Positions 31,482 through 42,146 of a stretch of 64,000 nt of DNA are shown piece after piece. The DNA lies in contig JAEOAD010000048.1 in the NCBI GenBank assembly GCA_036365145.1, forward strand, positions 12,596,501 through 12,660,500, written 5' to 3'. Both the position numbers and the translations under genes were made by a program. This DNA comes from Orientallactaga sibirica (taxonomy: Eukaryota; Chordata; Mammalia; Rodentia; Dipodidae). The notes under the pieces were generated by a model that was given only the letters and a program-made list of their open reading frames with translations, did not search any database and was not told the origin of the DNA. Position 1 is the stretch's first letter. Every line of letters starts with the position of its first letter.

Positions 31482-31583
31482 CTTTGTTTTTACAGTGGGA
31501 AATAATATATATTTACCACAGTAACATACAAAAATGAGGTGTTGCAAATCCACAGCCTTTTAAAAATACCTGTTTGTTTGGCT

Positions 31584-31632
31584 TTATTTTATTTTATTTT
31601 ATTTTATTTTATTTTATTTTATTTTATTATTT
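31584..31632. repeat. (TTTTA)n microsatellite
   Basis: About nine uninterrupted units. Confidence 0.96.
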
Positions 31633-31636
31633 TTTA

Positions 31637-31790
31637 GGCCTGGAGAGATGGATCAGCAGTTAAGGCACTTGCTGGCAAAGTGAAAGGACCCAGGTTCGAT
31701 TTCCCAGTACCCCTGTAAAGCCAGATGTACAAGGTGGCACATGCATGTGGAGCTTGTTTGCAGTGGCTAGAAGCCCTAGCACACCCATTA
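31637..31790 (+). mobile_element. tSINE lacking CT end
   Basis: Head, B box ggttcgatttc and body, ending at acacccatta. Confidence 0.9.
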
Positions 31791-31804
31791 AAAAATTTTT
31801 TTTC

Positions 31805-31946
31805 ACTATGGAGGCAGAGGTAGGAGGATCGCTGTGAGTTCAAGGCCACCCTGAGACTATAGAATGAATTCCAGGTCAGCCTGAGCTAGAGCAAGACCCC
31901 ACCTCAAAAAACAAAAAACAAAAACAAAACAACAACAACAACAAAA
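31805..31946 (+). mobile_element. B1, 5' truncated
   Basis: Starts at ggaggcagaggtaggagg; tail AAAC-rich. Confidence 0.92.
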
Positions 31947-31947
31947 A

Positions 31948-32046
31948 GATGATCATGGTGGATACACACCTATAATTCCAACACTTGGGAGGTGGAGACA
32001 GGAGTTCAAAGCCAGTCAGGGCTTCTGGAGACCCTGTCTCCAAAAC
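31948..32046 (+). mobile_element. old B1
   Basis: No duplicated segment; agaccctgtctccaaaac end. Confidence 0.7.
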
Positions 32047-32265
32047 AACACATTGAGAACACGTTATAATGAGAACTTGAAGGCCACGTGACCTTGCAAG
32101 TCTCAAGATAAGACAGCAAGCAGCTAGGACAGCAGATGTTTGAGCCTTTGTTCAAAGCTTGACATCCAGGTTTCTAACGTCCTTCCCTCCAGGCCAGCCC
32201 ATTCCACTCATTCCTCCTCCCTCTTAAAAGCTCAGAATTATCTTCTGGATAAAACCCTATTATCT

Positions 32266-32483
32266 TTTAATTTTTTTAATCTATTTATTTATTTATTTAA
32301 GAGAGAGGTGGGACGGGGACAGATAGAGAATGGGTGCTCCAGGGTCTCCAGTCACTGCAAATGAACACTGGATGCATACACCACCTTGTGCATCTGGCTT
32401 TATGTGGGTCCTGGGGAAGTGAATCTGGGTCCTTAGGCTTTGTAGGGAAGCACCTTAATCACTAAGCCATTTCTTCAGCCCCA
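32266..32483 (-). mobile_element. tSINE
   Basis: Flanked by aaaccctattatctt and aaaccctactatctt (about 32252 and 32484), a 15 bp target duplication with one mismatch. Confidence 0.94.
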
Positions 32484-32764
32484 AACCCTACTATCTTAAA
32501 GGGGATAGAAGATTACTCTTAATCTGATTTGCACAGCTTCCAACATTTCCTTTACCTGGAAGCCTTCTGGAACTTTCTCCTTAATGCTGTACTTACTGAG
32601 ACCTCTAAAGCCTACGTCTGCTTTCATTTTTCCTGCTACAGGTTCTCTGAGCTCAGACATAGCCTCAAGTATCTTTGCTTAGCACCTAGGAAGAGCATGG
32701 TGGGGTCAGTTGCCCTGCAGAATTGTAGCCCCAGTTGAAGGTAGCTGATTAAAACTAGGTGCAG

Positions 32765-32874
32765 CCAGGCATGGCGGTGCACACCTTTAAACCCAGCACT
32801 CAGAGGGAGAGGTAGGAGGAGGATCACCACAAGTTCGAGGCCACAAAGGTCAAAAAAAAAAAAAAAAAAAAAAA
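32765..32874 (+). mobile_element. B1 with 3' deletion
   Basis: Jumps from gaggccac to aaaggtc and an A-run. Confidence 0.9.
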
Positions 32875-33038
32875 GCCGGGTGTGGTGGTGCATGCCTTTA
32901 ATCCCAGCACTCGGGAGGCAGAGGTAGGAGGATCGCTGAGAGTTCGAGGCCACCCTGAGACTACATAGTTAATTCCAGGTCAGCCTGAACCAGAGTGAGA
33001 CCCTACCTTGAAAAACCAAAAAAAAAAAAAAAAAAAAG
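32875..33038 (+). mobile_element. B1, young
   Basis: Near-consensus, inserted at the A-run of the previous B1. Confidence 0.95.
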
Positions 33039-33065
33039 GTATGTAACTGAAGCCCTATGTTAACT

Positions 33066-33174
33066 AATTTTTTTATTTATTTGCAAACAGAGAGAGATAG
33101 AGATAAGAGAGAACAGGCATGCCAGGGCCTCTAGATGCATGTGCCACTTTGTGCATCTGACTTTACGTGGGTAC
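33066..33174 (-). mobile_element. tSINE, truncated and deleted
   Basis: Lacks ccactgcaaacgaactcc and everything 5' of the B box. Confidence 0.88.
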
Positions 33175-33287
33175 TTTACATGGTTGGAGTTTCTCTTAGA
33201 CACTGGTGGAAGTAGTTGGTTAGCAGTATGCTTGAATATCCCCTTCTCTGATTTGTTTTTGCCTAATATCTCTTGTACCCCTCTTTT

Positions 33288-33289
<2 letters not shown>

Positions 33290-33325
<36 letters not shown>

Positions 33326-33494
33326 TTTCTTTCTTTCTTTTTTCCTATCTTTCTTTCTTTCTTTTTTTGGTGTTTCAAGGTAAGGTCTCACTCTAGTCTC
33401 ACTGTAGTCTCAGAGTGGCCTTGAACTCATGGTCATCCTCCCATCTCTGCCTCCTGAGGGCTGAGATTAAGGGCATGCACCACCACACACAGCT
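33290..33494 (-). mobile_element. B1 with (TTTC)n tail
   Basis: (TTTC)n at 33290-33365, then an antisense B1 lacking part of the duplicated segment. Confidence 0.9.
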
Positions 33495-33942
33495 GTTGTA
33501 TGCCTCTTAAGGTAAATGCTGTAGTGCTTACTATTTGGCCTGAATTTGTGATTAAATCTAGTTACCAAACATGTGATGATTATTTATAATATCTGACATA
33601 TTATCTTGCGTGTATGAAAATGTAAGTTATGAACTACTTTCATTTAATGTACTTATAAATACATAAATAACACGTTGATTTTAATCTTGCCTTTCTTCTA
33701 AAGCAGAGGTTCTTAAATCTTTTGGAGGCCATGAGCTCCTCAAAGATCTAATGAAAATAATTTAGTGTTGCACTGGTTCACAGCACACATTTGAGGATGG
33801 TTCCAGCCTAAGGTTAGAAACTTTTGTACTGAACTATTCCAATGCAGTGAGATATCTAGAAATATTTGTGTATGCAAACCTCCATATGTACATTTAACTT
33901 AAAACCTGTAGTTGGACCAAGGCACTTAGCTTTCTTGTATTT
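33495..33942. other. unique, AT-rich; possible DNA-transposon relic
   Basis: gcagaggttcttaaatcttttggagg (in part) near 33703 and the following gatctaatgaaaa resemble the terminal region of hAT-type elements of mammals. Not firm. Confidence 0.4.
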
Positions 33943-34187
33943 TTAAAATTTTTTTTAAACTTTATTTAAGAGATACAAAGAGAGAAAGAGATAGAGAGAG
34001 AATTGGTACTCCAGGGCCTCAGCCACTGCAATCGAACTCCAGATGTTTGTGCCACCTAGTGGGCATGTGTGACCTTGCACTTGCCTCACCTTTGTGTGTT
34101 TGACTTATGTGGGATCTGGAGAGTTGAACATGGGTCCTTAGGCTTCGCAGGCAAACTCCTTAACCACTAAGCCATCTTTCCAGCCCT
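33943..34187 (-). mobile_element. tSINE, extended subfamily
   Basis: Carries cctagtgggcatgtgtgacc and ttgcctcacctttgtgtg in the body, the antisense form of the extension at 16706. Confidence 0.92.
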
Positions 34188-34194
34188 TTTTGTG

Positions 34195-34345
34195 TTTTTT
34201 TTTTTTTTTAAGGTAGGGTTTCACTCTATCCCAGGCTGACCTAGAATTCACTATGGAGTCTCAAGGTGGCCTCAAACTCACGGCGATCCTCCTACGTCTG
34301 CCTCCCGAGTGCTGGGATTAAAGGCGTGCACCACCAGGCCTGGCT
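34195..34345 (-). mobile_element. B1
   Basis: Full-length antisense. gcacttagctttc before the tSINE (33923) and gcacttagctttt after this B1 (34350) bracket both elements as one composite insertion. Confidence 0.94.
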
Positions 34346-34521
34346 CAAGCACTTAGCTTTTATGTCGGTGGCGACTTTCACACTTAACCTGTGGTCTTCA
34401 AGGTAACCACTTCCTTTAGTAGAATACGCTAGTCAGCTTGCTTCTCCAGGTATGAAATACTCAAGTGCCTCTACGATGATTGGCGGTAGACTTCAAATTC
34501 CCCTTTAAAAAATCACTATTG

Positions 34522-34650
34522 TGGGCGTGGTGGCGCGCGCCTTTAATCAGCAGAGGTGGAAGGATCGCTGTGAGTTCGAGGCCAACCTGAGACTCCATAG
34601 TGAATTCCAGGTCAGCCTGGGCTAGAGCGAGACCCTACCTTGAAAAAAAA
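34522..34650 (+). mobile_element. B1 with deletion
   Basis: gggcgtggtggcgcgcgcct start; loses cccagcactcgggagg. Confidence 0.92.
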
Positions 34651-34698
34651 ATTTTTTTAACATTGTAGCTGGGGACACAGTTTCCTTTGTACTGTTGT

Positions 34699-34925
34699 TG
34701 GGTTTTTGTTGTTGTTGTTGTTTGTTTGTTTTTTGTTTTTGAGAGAGAGAGAGAAAGGGGGCAGATAGAGAGAATGGGCATACTAGGGCCTCAAGCCACT
34801 GTAATTGCATTCCAGACACATGTGTCACCTTGTGCATCTGGCTTACTTGGGTACTGGGGAATCAAACCTGGGTCCTTAGGCTTAGCAGGCAAGTGCCTTA
34901 AGCACTAAGCCATCTCTCCAGCCCT
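34699..34925 (-). mobile_element. tSINE
   Basis: Full-length with GTT-rich tail side. Confidence 0.93.
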
Positions 34926-34964
34926 GTTGTTTGGTTTTTTGTTTCTTGGGGTTTTTGGGGGGGT

Positions 34965-35124
34965 TTTTGTTGTTGTTGTTTTGTTTTTCAAGGTAGGGTC
35001 TCACTGTAGCTCAGGCTGACCTGGAATTCACTATGTAGTCTCAGGGTGGCCTTGAACTCACAGCAATCCTCCTACCTCTGCCTCCCGAGTGCTGGGATTA
35101 AAGGCGTGTGTCAACACGCCCAGA
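34965..35124 (-). mobile_element. B1
   Basis: Full-length antisense with GTT tail. Confidence 0.94.
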
Positions 35125-35784
35125 TCTGTTTTTTTTTTTTTTTTTTTATTTCAATTGCTGAAGTGAATTCAGCAGTTTTCTAAATTGTTCAGACTAAGTC
35201 GTTGCATAATTAATTGAAGGTGATCTAATCAACAGCATGACTTTTCCAGGGTTTCTTTTTAGTCTTAACTAAGAAGTCCAAGAGTGGCAACTCTGTTTTT
35301 TGGGAGAAGAGGGAGTGTACAATAAAAGAAGGGTTATTTCTCGTCCTGCATGCTTCTGTGAGATAGTGTGGTTCGGGGCGTGCTCATGGTCACGGAAGGT
35401 CAGTAGTGGTCAGATTTCTAGGCTGCCTGAAAGATAGGAATAGAGAGAGAAACTCAGCGTGAAGAAGGAAAACGGGAAATGCAGAAGGATGAGGGAGAGC
35501 TGTGACGATGAAATCTGATGATGAGGAGACTTCCTGAAACCATCCAACCCGACAGCGGAGATGCCGTGTGCCCTTTCAGACCTAAGTGCCCGGCCGTTCA
35601 GTCATCAGTGGGAAAGGGAAGGCCGGGGGTGATTTCTAACCCCATCTCCAGAGCAAAGCATTCTGATTCCTTGCCTTGATTTGTGGCATTTGGGACAAGA
35701 GTCATCACAATTGCATCCTACTCCGTGCTAATCCACTTCCAGTTGCTACAATAAATACCTGAGGTGCTCAGCATGCAGAGAGAC
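35125..35784. other. unique island, about 640 bp
   Basis: Starts with a T-run; no repeat or convincing frame. GC-richer centre at 35500-35640. Confidence 0.55.
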
Positions 35785-35996
35785 TTTTGTTTTATTTTAG
35801 AGAGAGAGAGAATTGGCATGTCAGGGCCTCGGCCACTACAATTGAATTCTAGATGGTTGTGCCTCCTAGTGGGCATGTGTGATCTTGTGCTTGCCTCACC
35901 TTTGTGCATCTGGCTTACATGGGATCTGGAGAGTCGAACACAGGTCTTTAGGCTTCCCAGGCAAACACCTTAACCACTAAGCCATCTCTCCAGCCC
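35785..35996 (-). mobile_element. tSINE, extended subfamily
   Basis: Same body extension (cctagtgggcatgtgtgatc). Confidence 0.92.
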
Positions 35997-36088
35997 GAAA
36001 GAAGGACTTTTGAACCTATGCCTTGTCCCAGCCCACTGGCCTCCTCCCATCCTCACAAGTACCTTTCTTTTCCTTATTCTTTTTCTTT

Positions 36089-36262
36089 TTTAAAAAATAT
36101 CTTATATATTTATTTGTTTATTTATTTATGGAAGAGAGAAGAGGCAGAGAGAGAGAGAATGAGGGGAAAACGCAGAGAGAGAGAGGAAGAAAGTGCACAA
36201 CACCCCTAGCCACTGCAAATGAACTCCAGACCCATGCCCCCACTGAGCCATCTTGCTAGCCC
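36089..36262 (-). mobile_element. tSINE with deletion
   Basis: Jumps from gacccatgcccc to cactgagccatc, losing most of body and B box; extra GA-rich insert. Confidence 0.88.
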
Positions 36263-36344
36263 CTGGAGCCTGATTTCTAAGAGAGCAGAAGTCACCGTGT
36301 GTGAGCCTCTGGGAAGGAGATCACACTGTATGAATTAAAATTTT

Positions 36345-36615
36345 TCTTCTTATTATTGACAACTTCCATAATTATAGACAATAAAACATGATGATTCCCT
36401 CCACTGTCACTTTCTCCTTCACAACTCCACTCTCCATCATATCCCCTCCATTTTCCAATCAGTCTCTCTTTTATTTTGGTGTCATCATCTTTTCCTTCAA
36501 TTTTGATGGTCTTGTGTAGGTAGTGTCAGGCACTGCAAGGTCATGGATATCCAGGCCATTTTGTGTTAGGAAGAGTACATTGTAAGGAGTCCCACCCTTC
36601 CTTTGACTCTTACAT

Positions 36616-36649
<34 letters not shown>

Positions 36650-37527
36650 GTTTTTCGAGGTAGGGTCTCACTCTAGGCCAGGCTGACCTGGAATTCACTC
36701 TATATTCTCAGGGTGGCCTTGAACTTACGGCGATCCTCCTACCTCTGCCTCCCGAGTGCTGGGATTAAAGGCATGAGCCACCATGTCCGGCTGACTCTTA
36801 CATTCTTTCCAGCACTTCTTCCACAGTGGACTCTGAGCCTTGGAAGGAGTGATAGAGATGTTTTAGTGCTGAGCACTCCTCTGTCATTTCTCAGCACCAT
36901 GGTGCCTTTTGAATCATCCCAGAGGTCACCTCCATGTGAAAAGAGAAGCTTCTCTAACCAGTACTGAGAGTAGCATTAATATATGGGTGTGAACATTAAG
37001 AGAAGTGCTTACTGGGTAGTTTGGTGAGCATAATATATGCATTTAACCAGATACCAACAGATGTTACATCCCTAGGGCTCATGACTACCCCCATCATAGT
37101 CTTTTCAGTATCAGGCATGTATTCCTCCCCATGGAGAGGGCCTCAAGTCCACTTAGAGATCAGTTGGTTTTCCCCATATCAGACATGCCACTGTTGCACC
37201 TGTTGGCTCATTTGGCCTGGCTGGCTAAATTTAAGGCTTGCAGTGTCCACTGTTGAGTATCTCCACTGGTGATTTATCTGTCTCCCATGGAGCTGCATGC
37301 AGTGTAGCTTTTTCCAGCTTTCTGTCAGCTGGTCTACATGGAAGAGGTTTTCAGCTCAGCTCCAGCAAGATTCTCAGTGACCTTATAGCCAAAGCATGTG
37401 GAGTCTTCAGCAATAGGGTCTTACCATCTATTCCTGGTGGGAAACCAATAGCTTCAGCAATGGCCTATAATGTTTTGGGGGCATCAGGGACCTCCATGGC
37501 CAACAACTCTCTGGAAGCTATCCCATC
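36345..37527 (-). mobile_element. L1 3' end, antisense
   Basis: Reverse-complement match to the sense L1 end at 10914-11213, and co-linear with 61855-62778 (shared gtgtaggtagtgtcaggcac, ctgagcactcctctgtca, gcattaatatatgggt, gacatgccact). No intact ORF2 is visible; the frames read across it are not protein. Interrupted by a B1 (36621) and followed by an ORR1 LTR. Confidence 0.8.
36621..36792 (-). mobile_element. B1 inside L1, empty site known
   Basis: gactcttacattcttt at 36605-36620 and 36793-36808. The related L1 copy has the uninterrupted site ggctcttacattctttcc at about 62132-62149, so the insertion is proven by an empty homologue. Confidence 0.97.
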
Positions 37528-37876
37528 TGTTGCAGTCAGGTTTGCATTGCTGGCAGAAATCACCCAACCAAGAGCAGCTGGTGGGAAAAGGATTTATTTT
37601 GGCTTACAGACTTTAGGGGAATCTCCATCATGTCAGGGTAAAACGATGGCATGAGTAGAAGGTGGACATCACCCCCTGGCCAACATAAGGTGGACAACAG
37701 GATCAGAAGAGTGTGTGCCAAACACTGGCACAGGAAAACTGGCTATAATACCCATAAGCCTGCCCCCCAACAATATACCGCCTGTATGAGGCTTAAATTT
37801 CCAATTGCCATCAGCTGAGGAGACTAGCATTCAGAATTCTTAAGTTTATAGGGGATACCTGAATCAAACCACCACA
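37528..37876 (-). mobile_element. ORR1-type solo LTR
   Basis: 349 bp, same length as the other two, starting tgttgcag and ending ccaccaca on +. Perfect 5 bp target duplication ccatc at 37523-37527 and 37877-37881. More diverged from the 3.5 kb copy than that copy is from its duplicate, so an independent insertion. No internal viral genes. Confidence 0.93.
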
Positions 37877-37929
37877 CCATCCCTGTCACTGAAAATTTTC
37901 TAGTAACAGTCTATGGCTTCTGGGTGAGG

Positions 37930-38097
37930 CACGTACTTTCAAAGCCTGGTGGCCCAGGTTTGATTCCTCAGTGCCCATGTAAAGCCAGATGCACAAAGTA
38001 GTGCACACATCGGGCATTTGTTTGCAGTGGCAAGAGGCTCTGGCACACCCATTCTTTCTCTCTATCCTTCTCTCTGTCTCATTCAAATAAACTTTTT
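37930..38097 (+). mobile_element. tSINE, 5' truncated
   Basis: Starts within the head (gaggcacgtactttcaaagc); body and CAAATAAA tail present. Confidence 0.9.
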
Positions 38098-38103
38098 TAA
38101 AAA

Positions 38104-38313
38104 TTTAAATATGTTATTTATTTATGAGAGAGAGAGAGAAGGAAAGGCAGATAGAGAAAGAATAAGCATGCCAGGGCTTCCAGCCACTACAAATGAACTT
38201 CAGACACATATGCCACCTTGTGCATCTGGCTTTATGTGGCTCTAGGGAACAGAACCAAGGTCCTTAGGCTTTACAGGCAAATGCCTTAATCACCGAGCCA
38301 TCTCTCCGTCCCC
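38104..38313 (-). mobile_element. tSINE
   Basis: Full-length antisense, tail-to-tail with the previous copy. Confidence 0.93.
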
Positions 38314-38322
38314 TAAAAAAAA

Positions 38323-38540
38323 TGTTAGCAGTTAAAGACATTTGCTTATAAAGCCTGCTGGTCTGGAGTTTTCTTCCCTGGTACTACATAAAGCCAGGTG
38401 CACAAAGTTGTGCTTGTGTCTGGGATTTGTTTGTAGTGGCAAGAGGCCCTGGCTTGCCGAAGCTCTCCCTCTTCTATTTTCCTTCCTTTCCTTTCCATCC
38501 TTCTTCCCCTCTCCCCTTGCAAATAAATAAAAATATTTTC
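38323..38540 (+). mobile_element. diverged tSINE
   Basis: Head starts at ttagcagttaaag; the body is old. Confidence 0.85.
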
Positions 38541-38559
38541 TAAAGGTTTTCAAAAACTG

Positions 38560-39180
38560 CCTTGTCTTATGAATTGTCATTGTCCTTCACACATTGCAGG
38601 CGCCAGCTCTTTATCATGTATGCATTGCAAATGTTTTCCCATTATGTCTTTCTATTTCTTTTCATCATTTTCTTTTGTTTGTTTGTTTTTTCAAGGTAGA
38701 GTCTCACTGTAGCCCAGGCTGACCTGGAATTCACTATGCAGGTTCAGGGTGGCCTCGAGCTCATGGCGATCCTCCCACCTCTGCCTCCCAAGCGCTGGGA
38801 TATTTTTCACCATTTTCTAATAGCATCTTTATAAGAGGAAATTTTAAAATTTTAGAAAATTTAGTTTGTCAATTTTCTTGCTTATGAAAGTTTCTTTTTT
38901 GTTGTTGAAAATTTGATTTTTTTTTTCTGTTGGCCTCTAGGAGTTTTTCACTTTTAGGTTTTACATTTAGGTCTGTCATTCGTTCTGGTAACTTTGTATC
39001 TAGTTCAAGTAAAGATCAATATTCTTTTTTGTTTCATACAACTAGTTTTCACGGAACTTATTGAAAAGACTTTCTTTTCCCTGCCTAAATTGCTTTACCA
39101 CCTTCGTTGGAAATCAATTGATCACGCATGCATCAGGCTATTTCTGCCATCTTTAGTCTCGCAGTTCAGATAGCTAGTGC
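38560..39180. mobile_element. old L1 fragment
   Basis: gcaaatgttttcccattatg, then acttattgaaaagactttc, then ggaaatcaattgatcac follow a widely seen old L1 text. Interrupted by a B1 at 38672. Subfamily and strand not decided. Confidence 0.65.
38672..38801 (-). mobile_element. B1, 5' truncated, with target duplication
   Basis: ttttcatcattttct before and ttttcaccattttct after. The end is at gcgctgggata. Confidence 0.92.
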
Positions 39181-39221
39181 AATATTTGGAATAGGAAATG
39201 AGAGCTACTTCTCTTTTAGTA

Positions 39222-39404
39222 GATATTTTATTTATTTCTTTGCAAGCAGAGTCAAACAGAGAAAGAGAGAGGATGGGCACACCACGGCCTCCAAATGCAG
39301 GTGATCTCTGTCCATCTGGCTTTACATTGGTACTGGGGAATCAAACCTGGGTCATTAGGCTTTGCAGGTAAGCGCCTTAACCTATGAGCCATCTCTCTAG
39401 CCCC
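39222..39404 (-). mobile_element. tSINE
   Basis: Antisense with a deletion (ccactgcaaacgaactc absent). Confidence 0.9.
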
Positions 39405-39451
39405 ATTTACTTTATTTTATTATTTTTACACCACACACAGCTAATCTGGGA

Positions 39452-39454
<3 letters not shown>

Positions 39455-39491
<37 letters not shown>

Positions 39492-39685
39492 GAGACAGAA
39501 ATGTTACATCAGGGCCTCCACCACTGCGTTTGAACTCCAGATGCTTGTGCCACCCAGTGGGCATGTGTGACCTTGCGCTTGCCTCACCTTTGTGCGTCTG
39601 GTTTATGTGGGATCTGGAGAGTTGAATGTGGGTCCTTAGGCTTCACAGACAATCACCTTAACCGCTAAGCCATCTCTCCACCCTT
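39455..39685 (-). mobile_element. tSINE, extended subfamily
   Basis: Long T-run tail, extension cccagtgggcatgtgtgacc, and a 12 bp target duplication tgggaagttttt (39447-39458 and 39686-39697). Confidence 0.94.
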
Positions 39686-39697
39686 TGGGAAGTTTTT

Positions 39698-40247
39698 CTG
39701 CAAAGACATATCAGGAATCCAGAAATGGTCAATCACCAAGCTTCTTTGTAGTCCTAGTTACATCTCAAAAGCCATGTGCCAGGGTACCTGGACCATGCTG
39801 GGCATGTTTTCTCTGGCCTTGGCATAGGCATATGGGTCCTATGGCCTTTTCTTTCCCTACAAAGTCCAAGAAAAGGCAGTATTTTACTGAAATTGATTTC
39901 AACCACCTTCTGAGAACATGACCGTTCCACTCTATAGAGGTTCAAGAATTCCTTTGTTCCTATAAAGTTTTCTTGCCCATGGTCTCTGTGTGGGTATTTC
40001 GTGGTTTTCATGTCTTGTTGAGAGAACCAAAGCTCACCCAGCTAGCAAGGTGGCCAGGAACTTTATTCAGAAGCAAAGCAGGAGCACAGATCAGACAGCC
40101 CACCAGAGAGCCTCGGGCTCCTTGACTTAGAGGACTCAAGGACTCCCGTTACTGCCCGCAGCTTCTTTTTTTGCAGTGTAGAAGGAGGAATTGGTTACTA
40201 AGGGATGTGGTATGGCTGGTTCTTGTTTTGATTGACAGCCTTGAATG
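39698..40247. other. unique; possible LTR end
   Basis: From about 40017 the minus strand contains aataaagttcctggccacc and ends ggttctctcaaca, like the R-U5 end of an LTR. No matching start or target duplication found, so tentative. Confidence 0.3.
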
Positions 40248-40260
40248 ATTTAAGCCTTTT

Positions 40261-40481
40261 TTTTTTAATCTTTTTAAAAATTTATTTGAGAGAGGGAAAG
40301 TGGCTGAAAGAAAGAGAGAGAGAGAAAGAATGGGCATGCCAGAGCCTCCAGCCACTGCAAATGAACTCCAGATGCATGCGCCCCCTTGTGCATCTGGCTT
40401 ATGTGGGTCCTGGAGAATCGAACCAAGGTCCTTTGGCTTTGCAGGCAAGCACCTTAACCACTAAGCCATCTCTCCAGCCCT
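40261..40481 (-). mobile_element. tSINE with 13 bp target duplication
   Basis: atttaagcctttt at 40248-40260 and 40482-40494. Confidence 0.96.
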
Positions 40482-40494
40482 ATTTAAGCCTTTT

Positions 40495-40667
40495 AAACAT
40501 CTTTATTTATTTGAGAGGAGTGAGAGAATGGGCAGGCCAGGGCCTCTTTCTGCTGCAAACAAATTCCAGGTGTCACCTTGTGTGCATCTGGCTTTATGTA
40601 GTTACTGGGGAATCGAACCCTGGCTGGCAGACTTTGCAAGCAAGTACCTTTAACAAGTGAGCTCTGT
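40495..40667 (-). mobile_element. diverged tSINE
   Basis: Older variant (gaaccctggctggcagac), similar to 44789-44957. Confidence 0.85.
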
Positions 40668-41277
40668 GTAAACCTTCATTCACTATTTATGTCCTCTCCA
40701 GTGATGGATCTGGTTGTATTTATTTCTTTATATCTGGCTCTCTGGGTCATTCTAACTTAAGGAAAACATGGCTCTGCTGGGGAAAACAGGGGCTAGCAGG
40801 CATAACATAACAAGGGACTGAGATACTGATGTGCAAAGATGGTGCAGTTAAGTGTGAGATATGTCCATGAGTGTTCTGGGGAGACATCTGGCCTTTCCCT
40901 CCACTGCCTTGCAGCACGAGGAAGTGGCTCTTTTCAGCCACCTGCAACATCTGAGCTCTCACACCCTAATTCTTCAGAGGTTCGGCCAGCCTCTATCCTG
41001 TATTTAGAACTTTACCCCCAAGTGTCCATTCAACCTGTGGCAAAGAGCAGACCACCTTATTGGACACCTTTACGTGAGGACTAGTGGGACACTGTTTCCA
41101 CCTGCTTTTGATAGGAAGGAGCTGGGACTCTTTACAGAAAAGATTACAGGAAAAAAAATTAGTACCCAGATTGAATTTTTCACTTGATTTCTACCCATTT
41201 ACATGAAACTTTGAGTAACTCAATCTGTAAGATGTACAATACATATTATCTTTTCAATGTAAAAAATATATATTCTG
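40668..41277. other. unique island, about 600 bp
   Basis: No repeat; short frames only (81 codons plus at 40839, 71 minus at 40747), overlapping and unlike known proteins. Confidence 0.55.
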
Positions 41278-41465
41278 GGCTGGAGAGATGGTTCAATTCC
41301 CCAGTTCCTACATAAGTTAGATGCTCTGGGTGGCACATGCATCTGGACTTTGTTTGCAGTGGCCAGAGACCCTGGTGTGCCCATCCTCTTTCTGTCTCTC
41401 TCTCTCTCTCTCTCTATCTGCCTTTCTCTTAAATAAATAAATTAATTAAATTTAAAAATGTTTAA
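41278..41465 (+). mobile_element. tSINE lacking A-box to B-box spacer
   Basis: gggctggagagatggttcaa joins head directly to the end of the B box. Confidence 0.92.
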
Positions 41466-41475
41466 AAAAAATCCT

Positions 41476-41625
41476 GCCAGGCATGGTGGTGCACGCCTTT
41501 AATTCCAGCACTCAGGAAGTAGAGGTAGAAGGATCACTGTGAGTTCAAGGCCACCATGAAACTACATAGTGAATTCCAGGTCGGCCTGGGCTAGAGTGAG
41601 ACCCTACCTCAAGAAAAAAAAAAAT
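41476..41625 (+). mobile_element. B1
   Basis: Full-length sense. Confidence 0.94.
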
Positions 41626-41629
41626 CCAA

Positions 41630-41778
41630 GACAGGCGTGGTGGCACACACCTTTCATTCCAGCAGTTGGAAAGCAGAGGTACAAGGATCTCCATGAGTTC
41701 AAGGCCACCCAAAGACTGCATAGTGAATTCCAGGTCAACCTGAGCTAGAGTGAGATCCTACTTCAAAAACACAAAAAC
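41630..41778 (+). mobile_element. B1
   Basis: Second sense B1 in tandem orientation behind the first; more diverged. Confidence 0.92.
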
Positions 41779-41779
41779 T

Positions 41780-41983
41780 GGGCTGGAGGGATGGCTTGGT
41801 GGTTAAGGCGTTTGCCTGCAAAGCCAAAGGATTCAGGTTCGATTCCCCAGGACCCATGTTAACCAGATGCAAAGGTGGTGCATGCATCTGAAGTTCGTTT
41901 GCAGTGACTAGAGGCTCTGGCGTATCCGTTCTCTCTCCCCCCCCTTTCTCTCTGTCAAATAAAGAAATAAAAAAATTTTTAAA
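41780..41983 (+). mobile_element. tSINE with perfect B box
   Basis: Head gggctggagggatggcttgg and B box ggttcgattcc intact; full tail. Confidence 0.94.
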
Positions 41984-41988
41984 AAATT

Positions 41989-42075
41989 CCAGGTATGTTG
42001 ATATGTACCTGTAATGTCTACACCGAAGATGTGAAGGTCAGAGGCTCAGGAGCTCAAGGCCAGTCTGGGATATAT
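41989..42075 (+). mobile_element. old B1
   Basis: ccaggtatgttgatatgtacctgtaatg (in part), caaggccagtctgggatata, then runs into GAAA. Confidence 0.65.

Positions 42076-42146
<71 letters not shown>

Noticed and set aside
37238..37654. 138-codon frame on +
   Set aside because: Lies in the complement of an L1 3' end and runs into an ORR1 LTR.
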